Assembly: GCF_030818545.1 (NCBI RefSeq)
Contig: NZ_JAUTAH010000001.1
Location: 2,051,001-2,115,000, forward strand
DNA: 64,000 nt
Direction of reading: 5' to 3'
Source: Brevundimonas sp. SORGH_AS_0993
GTDB lineage: Bacteria; Pseudomonadota; Alphaproteobacteria; Caulobacterales; Caulobacteraceae
The position numbers and the translations under genes were made by a program. This document shows, in pieces, positions 9,840 through 17,887 of the stretch. Below the pieces are notes generated by a model that saw nothing but the letters and a program-made list of their open reading frames with translations, had not been told where the DNA came from and did no database searches. Numbering within the stretch: position 1 is the first letter of the stretch; the number at the start of each line of letters is the position of its first letter.

Positions 9840-10388
9840 ATGATCTCAACAACAGGATGGAGCAGCCGGGCTGTGTTTGGAAAGCGACGCTTGGATGAGG
9901 TGGATATCGCCACCCAGATGTTGGACGAGCTTGTCGATCAAACTGAGCGCCTAGTGCGGTCAGGGATATTTCTCCCAGAGCGACGTGACGCAGCAAGCTT
10001 GACCTTACGATTGCTTACCGCTCCGTCTTGGGCTGCCCTAGTTCTTCACTATCGAACTTTTGACCCCGCTTACGATCCGAAGGTGGTTCTCCGAGAACTC
10101 AGAGCTTTGGTTTGTGTGGCGGTTCTCGGCGGACCCGGCAATTATTCGCAACCAGAATACGACGCCGCTTGGGCGATGTTGCACGAAGACATGACCTTGG
10201 TTTCAGGTCTCGTGCAGCGCAGAATGGACGGCGAAAACGTTCCATATTTCCCTTCCTTGGTAGCGACGCAATTCTGGGACCAGCGCCTCACCTTGGTTGG
10301 GCGAGACTTTGAGCCGCAGGAAGTAGTGTTAGCCAGCCAGGCGGTTGGCGCAGCTATGCTTGCAGTCCTCAAGCGAGCAAACGCCTAA
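9840..10388 (+). CDS. Uncharacterised protein, AT-rich insertion between bkd E2 and E3 genes
   Basis: I do not recognise this protein. From ATG 9840 it has 182 residues; GTG 9873 (171 residues, GGAG upstream) and ATG 9918 (156 residues, beginning MLDELVDQ) are alternatives. It is soluble-looking and mostly helical, with [31 protein letters not shown] and [10 protein letters not shown] segments. Base composition and codon choice are clearly less GC-biased than in the neighbours (TTA, TTG, CTT, TCA and AGA-type codons occur), which suggests horizontal acquisition. Its 5' end is back-to-back with lpdA (one base between start codons if ATG 9840 is used) and its TAA overlaps the E2 stop. Confidence 0.68.
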   Translation: MISTTGWSSRAVFGKRRLDEVDIATQMLDELVDQTERLVRSGIFLPERRDAASLTLRLLTAPSWAALVLHYRTFDPAYDPKVVLRELRALVCVAVLGGPGNYSQPEYDAAWAMLHEDMTLVSGLVQRRMDGENVPYFPSLVATQFWDQRLTLVGRDFEPQEVVLASQAVGAAMLAVLKRANA

Positions 10389-12061
10389 CCCATCCACAGC
10401 GTCGCCGGGTTTTCCAAGAGCCCCTTGATCCGCTGCACGAATACCGCAGCATCATGCCCGTCGACGATGCGGTGATCGAAGCTGGACGACAGGTTCATCA
10501 TCTTGCGCACGACCGTCTGGCCGTCCTTGACCACGACCCGTTCGGCGATCTTGTTGGGGCCGACGATGGCGACCTCGGGGTGGTTGATGATCGGGGTGTG
10601 GACCACCCCGCCCAGCGTGCCCAGGGAGGTGATGGTGATGGTCGAACCCGACAGTTCCTCGCGCTTGGCCGAACCGTCCTTGGCCGCGCCAGACACACGC
10701 GCGATCTCCAGCGCCGTATCCCAGGCGTCGCGCGCCTCGGCATGGCGGACCACCGGCACCATCAGGCCGTTCGGCGTCTGGGCGGCGATGCCCAGATGGA
10801 CCGGGGCGTGCTGGGTCAGGACGCCCGCCTCGTCGTCATAGGTGGCGTTGATCTGGGGCTGGTCGCGCAGGGCGACCACGATGGCGCGGGCGATGAAGGG
10901 CAGGACGTTCAGCTTGGGCTGGTCCTTTTGCTTCGTCGCGTTCAGGTGGGCGCGCAACTCCTCCAGCGCCGTCATGTCGATTTCCTCGACATAGGTGATG
11001 TGCGGGATGCGGCGCACGCTCTCGGCCATCTTCTCCGCGATCTTGCGGCGCAAGCCGATGATGCGGACCTCTGTGGTCCCCTCGGCGCGGGCGAAGGCCG
11101 ATCCGCCTGCCGCGGGGGCGGAGGCGGGGACCGATCCGCCGCGCGCGATGAAGCCGTCCAGGTCCTCGTGCGTGATCCGCCCGGCCGGGCCGGACCCCGG
11201 CACGAAGGTCAGGTCCACGCCCAGGTCGCGCGCCCGGTTGCGCACGGCGGGCGAGGCCAGCGGGCGTTCGCCCGGTGCGCGGCCGGTCAAGGCGGGGACG
11301 GGTTTGCCCCCCTCCGCCGCTGCGCGGGTACTCCCCCCGACGGGGGGAGACTTGGGTGCAGGCGCCGCTGTCGATCCTCCCCCATCGGGGGAGGGGGACC
11401 GCGAAGCGGTGGAGGGGGCCGAAGCGGGCCCGGGCGTCGAGACATTGCCCCGCCCCTCGACATCGAACGCGACCAGAGGACCGCCGACCGGCACCGACTT
11501 GCCCGCTTCGCCGTATAGGGCGACGACCGTGCCGGCGACAGGCGAGGTGATCTCCACCGTGGCCTTGTCGGTCATGATGTCGGCGATGATCTGGTCTTCC
11601 TCGACCGCGTCGCCGACCTTGACGTGCCAGCCGACCAGCTCGGCCTCTGCGGTGCCTTCGCCGACGTCCGGCAGTTTGAAGACATAGTTGCCGCCCGCCG
11701 TTTCCACTGTATGCGCAGGCGCGACCGGCGGCTTGGCTGCTGGCTTGGGCGCGGCTTCTGCGGCGGGCTTTACAGCAGGAGGGGACGCCGGTTCGGGCGC
11801 ATCGGCGGCATTGCCCGCACCCTCGACCTCGAACTCGACCAGAGGGCCGCGCACGGGGATCATCTGGCCGGGTTCGCCGTGGATGGCCGTAACCTTGCCG
11901 GATACCGGCGCGGTGATCTCCACCGTGGCCTTGTCGGTCATGACGTCGGCGACGATCTGGTCCTCGGCGACCATGTCGCCGACCTTGACGTGCCAGGCGA
12001 CCAGTTCGGCCTCGGCGGTGCCTTCGCCCACGTCGGGCAGTTTGAAGACGAAACGACCCAT
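10385..12061 (-). CDS. bkdB: Branched-chain 2-oxoacid dehydrogenase E2, lipoyl acyltransferase with two lipoyl domains
   Basis: A 558-residue dihydrolipoamide acyltransferase core of the branched-chain 2-oxoacid dehydrogenase complex. Two lipoyl domains (about 1-80 and 124-202) each have MTDKATVEIT with the lipoylated lysine at 44 and 166. Then come an Ala/Pro linker, a subunit-binding domain (about 265-305, ASPAVRNRARDLG...GPAGRITHEDL) and the catalytic domain ending in FDHRIVDGHD (His530, Asp534). Oddly, residues about 214-252 of the linker are encoded by two half-units of a palindromic repeat also found between genes at 30783 and 44707. The start lies one base after the E1beta stop. Substrate class is inferred from the BkdA1-like E1alpha. 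Confidence 0.94.
   Translation of the reverse strand: MGRFVFKLPDVGEGTAEAELVAWHVKVGDMVAEDQIVADVMTDKATVEITAPVSGKVTAIHGEPGQMIPVRGPLVEFEVEGAGNAADAPEPASPPAVKPAAEAAPKPAAKPPVAPAHTVETAGGNYVFKLPDVGEGTAEAELVGWHVKVGDAVEEDQIIADIMTDKATVEITSPVAGTVVALYGEAGKSVPVGGPLVAFDVEGRGNVSTPGPASAPSTASRSPSPDGGGSTAAPAPKSPPVGGSTRAAAEGGKPVPALTGRAPGERPLASPAVRNRARDLGVDLTFVPGSGPAGRITHEDLDGFIARGGSVPASAPAAGGSAFARAEGTTEVRIIGLRRKIAEKMAESVRRIPHITYVEEIDMTALEELRAHLNATKQKDQPKLNVLPFIARAIVVALRDQPQINATYDDEAGVLTQHAPVHLGIAAQTPNGLMVPVVRHAEARDAWDTALEIARVSGAAKDGSAKREELSGSTITITSLGTLGGVVHTPIINHPEVAIVGPNKIAERVVVKDGQTVVRKMMNLSSSFDHRIVDGHDAAVFVQRIKGLLENPATLWMG
11306..11421. repeat. Dispersed palindromic repeat, translated copy inside the E2 gene
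   Basis: Two half-units in opposite orientation. The unit at about 11373-11421 begins GATCCTCCCCC, folds on GGGGGAG and continues into GGGACCGCGAAGCGGTGGA followed by a G run. The unit at about 11306-11350 is the inverted counterpart with CTCCCCCC...GGGGGGAG. The same blocks make up the intergenic repeats at 30783 and 44707, but there the halves face the other way round. The copy is in frame and adds about 39 Pro/Ala/Gly/Ser-rich residues to the E2 linker. Confidence 0.8.
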
Positions 12062-12062
12062 C

Positions 12063-13187
12063 TTAACGACCTCCCGTCATGACGCTCTTCAAGGCGTCTG
12101 CGACCCGTTGCGGTCCGGGGAAATATTCCCATTCGAAAGCATGGGGATAGGGGGTGTCCCAGCCCGTCACGCGCGCGACGGGCGCCTCCAGGTGATAGAA
12201 GCAGCGCTCCTGAACCAGGGCCGACAGTTCGCCGCCGAAGCCCGAGGTCTTGGGCGCCTCATGCACGATGACGCAGCGGCCGGTCTTCTTCACGCTGGCC
12301 TCGATGGTCTCGATGTCCAGCGGCACGAGCGAGCGCAGGTCGATGACCTCGGCGTCCACGCCCGCGTGTTCGGCGCCCGCCAGCGCAACCCAGACCATGG
12401 TGCCATAGGCCAGGATGGTGACGTCGTTTCCTTCGCGCATCACGCGCGCCTTGCCGATCGGCTCGACATATTTGCCGGTCGGGACCTGGGCGAGGTCCTG
12501 CGTCTTCCACGGCGAGACCGGCTTCTCGTGCCAGCCGTCGAACGGGCCGTTGTAGAGGCGTTTCGGCTCGAAGAAGACGACCGGGTCGTCGTCCTCGATG
12601 GCGGCGGTCAGCAGGCCCTTGGCGTCATAGGGGTTGGACGGGATGACGACCTTCAGTCCCGCGATATGGGTGAACAGGCTTTCCGGCGACTGGCTGTGCG
12701 TCTGGCCGCCGAAGATGCCGCCGCCATAGGGGCTGCGGATCGTGATCGGGCTGGTGAACTGGCCGCCCGAGCGATAGCGCATCTTGGCCGCTTCCGAGAC
12801 GATCTGGTCGTAGGCGGGATAGATGTAGTCGGCGAACTGAATCTCCACGACCGGGCGCAGGCCATAGGCGCCCATCCCGATGGCCGCGGCGACGATGCCG
12901 CACTCCGAGATCGGGGCGTCGAAGCTGCGGGTCAGGCCGTGCTTCTGCTGCAGCTTGTCGGTGACGCGGAAGACGCCGCCGAAATAGCCCGCGTCCTCGC
13001 CGAACGACAGGACGTCGGGGTCCTCGGCCATCTTGACGTCGATGGCCGAGTTCAGGGCCTGGATCATGTTCATCGGCTGGATGCCGGCGCCGGTCGCCTC
13101 AGAGGCCGGGGCGGCGTTCTGATCGACCATGTCGGGTTCGACGCCGTCGTTGCGGTCGGCCTCGGTGAAGGTGGTTTGCTCAGCCAT
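12063..13187 (-). CDS. bkdA2: Branched-chain 2-oxoacid dehydrogenase E1 beta subunit
   Basis: A 374-residue transketolase-fold subunit that pairs with E1alpha to decarboxylate branched-chain 2-oxoacids with thiamine diphosphate. Conserved parts are NMIQALNSAIDVKM, FGEDAGYFGGVFRVTDKL, FDAPISECGIVAAAIGM (with the ThDP-activating glutamate), EIQFADYIYPAYDQI and RSPYGGGIFGGQTHSQS. An N-terminal polar extension of about 35 residues precedes the fold and is longer than usual. ATG 13187 is two bases from the E1alpha stop and the E2 start follows after one base, so E1alpha-E1beta-E2 form a tight operon. Confidence 0.95.
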   Translation of the reverse strand: MAEQTTFTEADRNDGVEPDMVDQNAAPASEATGAGIQPMNMIQALNSAIDVKMAEDPDVLSFGEDAGYFGGVFRVTDKLQQKHGLTRSFDAPISECGIVAAAIGMGAYGLRPVVEIQFADYIYPAYDQIVSEAAKMRYRSGGQFTSPITIRSPYGGGIFGGQTHSQSPESLFTHIAGLKVVIPSNPYDAKGLLTAAIEDDDPVVFFEPKRLYNGPFDGWHEKPVSPWKTQDLAQVPTGKYVEPIGKARVMREGNDVTILAYGTMVWVALAGAEHAGVDAEVIDLRSLVPLDIETIEASVKKTGRCVIVHEAPKTSGFGGELSALVQERCFYHLEAPVARVTGWDTPYPHAFEWEYFPGPQRVADALKSVMTGGR

Positions 13188-13189
13188 GG

Positions 13190-14437
13190 TCAGACCCCCA
13201 CCTCGCGGCGCTGTTCGACCAGGCGCCAGTCCTCGGTCGCATAGACCTCTTCGAACATCGTCTTCACGCTGGGCCGCGACTGGCCCAGGGTGCCGATGGC
13301 TTCGGCCTCCTTGCCGGCGGCGCGGACCTGTTCGACCGCCGCCTTCAGGGCCTCGGCGTGGCGGTCGTCGTCCCACTCCCCGATAAGGACCAGGTGCTGG
13401 CGCAGCCGCTCGATCGGATCGCCCAGCGGCCACTTGTCGTGCTCGTCGCCCGGACGATAGCGGCTGGGGTCGTCGGAGGTGGAGTGCGGGGCCCCGCGAT
13501 AGGTGAACAGTTCTATCACCGTGGCGCCCTGGTTTGACCGCGCCCGCTCTTCGGCCCACTGGGTCGCGGCCCAGACCGCCAGAAAGTCGTTGCCGTCCAC
13601 CCGCAGGGCAGGCAGGCCGTAACCGATGGCCTTGGAGGCGAAGGTGGTCTCCAGCCCCCCGGCGATGCCCATGAAGGACGAAATGGCCCACTGGTTGTTG
13701 ACGACGTTTAGGATGACCGGGGCGCGATAGACGCTGGCGAAGGTCAGGGCGTTGTGGAAGTCGCCTTCCGCCGTGGCCCCGTCGCCTATCCAGCTGATGG
13801 CGATCTTGTCGTCGCCCTTGTAGGCGCTGGCCATGGCCCAGCCGACGGCCTGCGGCACCTGGGTGCCCAGATTGCCCGATATGGTGAAGAAGCCATGGTC
13901 CTTGGCCGAATACATGATCGGCAGCTGGCGGCCTTTGATAGGGTCCGCCGCGTTCGAATAGATCTGGTTCATCATGTCGACCAGCGGATAGCCGCGCGCG
14001 ATCAAGAGCCCCTGCTGGCGATAGGTGGGAAAGCCCATGTCCTCGCGGCTCAGCAGCATCCCCTGGGCGACCGCGATCGCCTCCTCGCCGGTGCATTTCA
14101 TGTAGAAGCTGGTCTTGCCCTGACGATGGGCGCGGTGCATCCGGTCGTCGAAGGCGCGCGTCAGGATCATGGCCTTCAGGCCGCGACGCAATGTCTCGGG
14201 GTCCAGGCGCGGATTCCAGGGGCCGACCGCCTCGCCCGCATCGTCCAGGACGCGAATCAGTCCAAAGGCCAGGTCGCGCATCTCATAGGGTTTCGCGCCG
14301 ACCTCGGGCCGCTCCACGGCGCCGGCGGCGTCCAGAACCAGATGGCCGAAGTCCGGCGCGTCCCCCGGCCGCCCTGCCGGTTCAGGCACATGCAAGGACA
14401 ACGGCTGGCTGTTCTTCTTCATGTTTTTATCGTTCAT
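13190..14437 (-). CDS. bkdA1: Branched-chain 2-oxoacid dehydrogenase E1 alpha subunit
   Basis: A 415-residue E1alpha of the Pseudomonas BkdA1 type: an N-terminal LSLHVPEPAGRPG segment, TSFYMKCTGEEAIAVAQGM, FPTYRQQGLLIARG, the ThDP/Mg motif running from GDGATAEGDFHNALTF to LNVVNNQWA, and the phosphorylation-loop region HSTSDDPSRYRPGDE. The N-terminal motif is what separates BkdA1 from pyruvate or acetoin E1alpha, so branched-chain substrates (from Val, Leu, Ile) are well supported. ATG 14437 was taken over an upstream frame; AGGAACAGGG precedes it. First gene of the operon; an Lrp-type regulator diverges from it. Confidence 0.95.
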   Translation of the reverse strand: MNDKNMKKNSQPLSLHVPEPAGRPGDAPDFGHLVLDAAGAVERPEVGAKPYEMRDLAFGLIRVLDDAGEAVGPWNPRLDPETLRRGLKAMILTRAFDDRMHRAHRQGKTSFYMKCTGEEAIAVAQGMLLSREDMGFPTYRQQGLLIARGYPLVDMMNQIYSNAADPIKGRQLPIMYSAKDHGFFTISGNLGTQVPQAVGWAMASAYKGDDKIAISWIGDGATAEGDFHNALTFASVYRAPVILNVVNNQWAISSFMGIAGGLETTFASKAIGYGLPALRVDGNDFLAVWAATQWAEERARSNQGATVIELFTYRGAPHSTSDDPSRYRPGDEHDKWPLGDPIERLRQHLVLIGEWDDDRHAEALKAAVEQVRAAGKEAEAIGTLGQSRPSVKTMFEEVYATEDWRLVEQRREVGV

Positions 14438-14586
14438 GCGGGCGTCCCTGTTCCTTTCGGAGTCCGTCCGTGTTTCCCCTGGCCGTGTGATAACACGACG
14501 CTCACGCCGGCGCTCGCTCAATTTGACCTTGCATCTTCCCGATTTCGGGTATTTTATTTCGCCATAATCATAATCGGAGAAACACC
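14438..14586. promoter_or_regulatory. Divergent control region between bkdA1 and the Lrp-type regulator
   Basis: This 149-base stretch separates two genes reading away from each other. Its right half (about 14521-14575) is conspicuously AT-rich, with TTGACC at 14523 and runs such as TATTTTATTT and CATAATCATAAT, fitting promoter elements and Lrp-type binding, which favours flexible AT-rich DNA. I cannot place exact -35/-10 boxes or operators. The TTG start of the regulator at 14587 is preceded by CGGAGA. Confidence 0.5.
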
Positions 14587-15075
14587 TTGGCGGACGAACT
14601 CGATCCCATCGACGCCCGGATCCTGGATATCCTTCAACAAGACGCCGGATTGTCGGTCGCGGAGGTCGCGGATCGGGTCGGACTGTCGGCCTCGCCCTGC
14701 TGGCGACGGATCAAGCGGCTGGAGGATTCCGGCCTGATCACCAAGCGCGTCACCCTGCTGAACGCGCAGCTCCTGGGCCTGGACTTCGAGGTTTACGCCA
14801 TCGTCAAACTGACCCTGCCGTCGTCCGAGAATCTCGAAATCTTCGACAAGGCCGTGGCCGGATGGCCCGAGGTCGTCCAGTGCGCCACCATCACGGGGCG
14901 CGAGGACTATGTGCTGCGGATCATCACCTCCGACATGCACGCCTTCGACCGCTTCCTGCGCGAGAAACTGCTGGCCCTGGGTCTGGTGTCCGACTGCGAA
15001 AGCCATATCGTGACGCGCGGCGTGAAGAATGTGACCGCCCTGCCCCTTGGCATCGTCACGCCCCACGTCGGATAG
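14587..15075 (+). CDS. Lrp/AsnC family regulator, probable regulator of the bkd genes
   Basis: A 162-residue feast/famine regulator. The N-terminal helix-turn-helix runs LDPIDARILDILQQDAGLSV...VADRVGLSASPCWRRIKRLE, and the C-terminal RAM ligand domain contains ATITGREDYVLRIITSDMHAFDRFL. The start is TTG at 14587 with CGGAGA six bases before it. In Pseudomonas the Lrp-like BkdR activates bkd operons in response to branched-chain amino acids; divergent placement next to bkdA1 makes the same role likely here, though it is inferred from position. Pirin follows after 84 bases. Confidence 0.92.
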   Translation: MADELDPIDARILDILQQDAGLSVAEVADRVGLSASPCWRRIKRLEDSGLITKRVTLLNAQLLGLDFEVYAIVKLTLPSSENLEIFDKAVAGWPEVVQCATITGREDYVLRIITSDMHAFDRFLREKLLALGLVSDCESHIVTRGVKNVTALPLGIVTPHVG

Positions 15076-15109
15076 CGCTGCGGAATACTCGGCCCCAGGT
15101 TTCAAGCGA

Positions 15110-15145
15110 GAGCCTGATTCACGCCGCCGAAAGGCGATCAGGCTC
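15110..15145 (+). other. Hairpin directly upstream of the pirin ribosome binding site
   Basis: GAGCCTGAT (15110-15118) pairs perfectly with ATCAGGCTC (15137-15145); inside it CGCC pairs with GGCG around a seven-base loop. No U-run follows, so it is not a typical terminator. The right arm ends at the GGAGG of the next gene, so it could affect translation or mRNA ends. Confidence 0.5.
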
Positions 15146-15159
15146 GGAGGATGAAAATC

Positions 15160-16062
15160 ATGATCGAACTGGTGATCGACGCGCGGCGCAAGGACCTGGG
15201 CGGGTTCGAGGTCGGGCGCGTCCTGCCGTTTCATGCGCGGCGGATGGTCGGCCCCTTCATCTTCCTGGACCAGATGGGACCGGCCGAGTTCGCGCCCGGC
15301 GCCACGGCCATCGACGTTCGGCCCCACCCGCACATCGGCCTGTCGACCCTGACCTATCTGTTCGAGGGGGAGATCATGCACCACGACAACCTCGGCTATA
15401 ATCAGGCGATCCGGCCGGGCGAGGTCAACTGGATGACAGCCGGGCGCGGCATCGTCCATTCCGAACGCACCGACCCCCTGAAGAAAAGCCGGGGCGGTCC
15501 GATGCACGGCATGCAGGCCTGGGTCGCCCTGCCGACCGAGGCCGAGGAGGTCGAGCCCTCCTTCCATCACCTGGGCGAGGACGCCCAGCCGACCTATGAG
15601 AACGGCGGCCTGTTCGCGCGGCTTGTGGCGGGCGAGGCCTATGGCGCCAAGGCGGCGGCCCCCGTGTCGTCCCCCCTGTTCTATGTCCACTGGGAGCTGC
15701 ACCCGGGCGTGCGCACCGCACCGCCCGCCGCGCGCGAGATGAGCGAACGCGCGCTGTTCGTCGCCAAGGGCTCCATCGAGGTCGGCGACCGCACCTTCCA
15801 CGAGGGCCAGATGATCGTGCTGGAGCCCAGCGCCGAGCCGACCGTCAAGGCCCTGACCCAGGCCACCGTCATGGTCCTGGGCGGAGCGCCGGTGGGCGAA
15901 CGGCTGATCTGGTGGAATTTCGTCTCCTCCAGTCAGGCGCGGCTGGATCAGGCCAAGGCCGACTGGAAGGCCGGCCGCATGGCCCTGCCCAGCGAGGACG
16001 ATCTGGAGTTCATCCCCCTGCCGGAAGAGCCGACGCCACCCCCTCCGACCGATCCGGTCTGA
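15160..16062 (+). CDS. Pirin family protein
   Basis: A 300-residue bicupin. The N-terminal cupin has the metal-site motifs PHPHIGLSTLTYLFEG and GRGIVHSE, matching the His/His/His/Glu set of pirin and the quercetinase YhhW. The C-terminal cupin (GSIEVGDRTFHEGQMIVL) is less conserved, as usual. The tail is Pro-rich (about the last 15 residues). I prefer ATG 15160: GGAGG lies nine bases before it, whereas it directly abuts the in-frame ATG at 15151, which would add three residues. Pirins act as metal-dependent quercetin dioxygenases or redox-linked partners; the substrate here is unknown. Confidence 0.9.
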   Translation: MIELVIDARRKDLGGFEVGRVLPFHARRMVGPFIFLDQMGPAEFAPGATAIDVRPHPHIGLSTLTYLFEGEIMHHDNLGYNQAIRPGEVNWMTAGRGIVHSERTDPLKKSRGGPMHGMQAWVALPTEAEEVEPSFHHLGEDAQPTYENGGLFARLVAGEAYGAKAAAPVSSPLFYVHWELHPGVRTAPPAAREMSERALFVAKGSIEVGDRTFHEGQMIVLEPSAEPTVKALTQATVMVLGGAPVGERLIWWNFVSSSQARLDQAKADWKAGRMALPSEDDLEFIPLPEEPTPPPPTDPV

Positions 16063-16109
16063 GACGCCGCCCATTTGCAGCCGTCCGCGCAACCCGCTAA
16101 CGCCTGACC

Positions 16110-17075
16110 ATGAATTTCGATTTCGACGCCCAGATCACCGCCGCCCTGTTCGACCAGACCGGGGCCGTCTTCGCCCTGGGCGACGGTTCGGTCCGGTTCG
16201 AGGATCGCACGCGGGTCGAGGCGCACGACGGGGCCGTGCTGTGCGCGTGCGTCCATCCGACCGGCGACGGAATCGTCACCGGGGGCGATGACGGCAAGGT
16301 CGTCTGGACCCGCCGCGACGAGGGGCCGGTCGTGCTGGCCACGGCCAGGAACCAGTGGATCGACGCCATCGACGCGGCGCCCGCCTCGGGCCTGATCGCC
16401 TTTACCCAGGGGCGCACCCTGTCGGTGATCGACGCCGCCGAAGTCGGCTTCCGCCGCGACTTTCAGCACGAGCGCACGGTGTCCGGCGTGGCCTTCGATC
16501 CCAAGGGCCGGCGCATCGCCGCCTCAACCTATGGCGGGGCCGCCCTGTGGTACGCTCGCATCGAAAAACAGCAGCCGACCCGGCTGGCCTGGGCCGGCTC
16601 GCACACCGGCGTGGCCTTTTCGCCCGATGGCGGTTTCGTCGTCACCACCATGCAGGACAACCAGTTGCACGGCTGGCGGCTGAAGGACGCCAAGAACCTG
16701 CGCATGGGCGGCTATCCGTCCAAGGTGCGGTCCCTGGCCTTCCTGGCCGACGGCCAGATTTTGGCGACCTCCGGCGCGCAAGGGGCGGTGTTGTGGCCCT
16801 TCGTCGGATCGAACGGCCCCATGGGGCGCGAGGCGACCGAGATCGGCTATGACGACACCACCTTGGTCAACCGGGTCGCCGCCCGGCCGAACCAGCCCCT
16901 GCTCGCGGCGGGTCTGGCCGACGGCCGGGTGTGGATCGCCCACCCGGCCGGCCAGGGCCTGAACTTCGTCAAGGCCGACAGGGGCGCCGCCATCGTCGCC
17001 CTGGCCCTGAGTCCGGAGGCCGACAAGGTCGCCTGGGCCGACGAGGACGGGGCCGCCGGCGTCGCGGTGCTTTAA
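16110..17075 (+). CDS. WD40-like beta-propeller protein
   Basis: A 321-residue protein made of repeated beta-propeller blades with recognisable WD40 cores, for example VHPTGDGIVTGGDDGKVVW, VAFDPKGRRIAAST, VAFSPDGGFVVTT and SLAFLADGQILATSG. No signal peptide or catalytic motif is visible, so a cytoplasmic scaffold or interaction role is the most that can be said. It starts 47 bases after pirin and is followed by mtgA after three bases, suggesting one transcript with mtgA. Confidence 0.82.
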   Translation: MNFDFDAQITAALFDQTGAVFALGDGSVRFEDRTRVEAHDGAVLCACVHPTGDGIVTGGDDGKVVWTRRDEGPVVLATARNQWIDAIDAAPASGLIAFTQGRTLSVIDAAEVGFRRDFQHERTVSGVAFDPKGRRIAASTYGGAALWYARIEKQQPTRLAWAGSHTGVAFSPDGGFVVTTMQDNQLHGWRLKDAKNLRMGGYPSKVRSLAFLADGQILATSGAQGAVLWPFVGSNGPMGREATEIGYDDTTLVNRVAARPNQPLLAAGLADGRVWIAHPAGQGLNFVKADRGAAIVALALSPEADKVAWADEDGAAGVAVL

Positions 17076-17078
17076 GGC

Positions 17079-17771
<693 letters not shown>

Positions 17772-17795
17772 GCCTGGGCTGATTCTGGCCCCGCC

Positions 17796-17811
17796 TTAAC
17801 CGTCGTTAACC
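17796..17811. promoter_or_regulatory. Possible CtrA-type site upstream of the TadG-like gene
   Basis: Two TTAACC half-sites in direct repeat, separated by GTCG. The CtrA consensus in Caulobacter is TTAA-N7-TTAA; here the TTAA cores are six bases apart, one short, so the match is imperfect. The location about 77-92 bases before the start of a pilus-related gene makes cell-cycle control worth testing. Confidence 0.35.
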
Positions 17812-17887
17812 GCGCCGCTTGGCGCTTCCCTAACCCTAAGGGCGCAGACTGCCGCAAAGAGAGGCGATCTGCGCCTCGGGAAAACAG

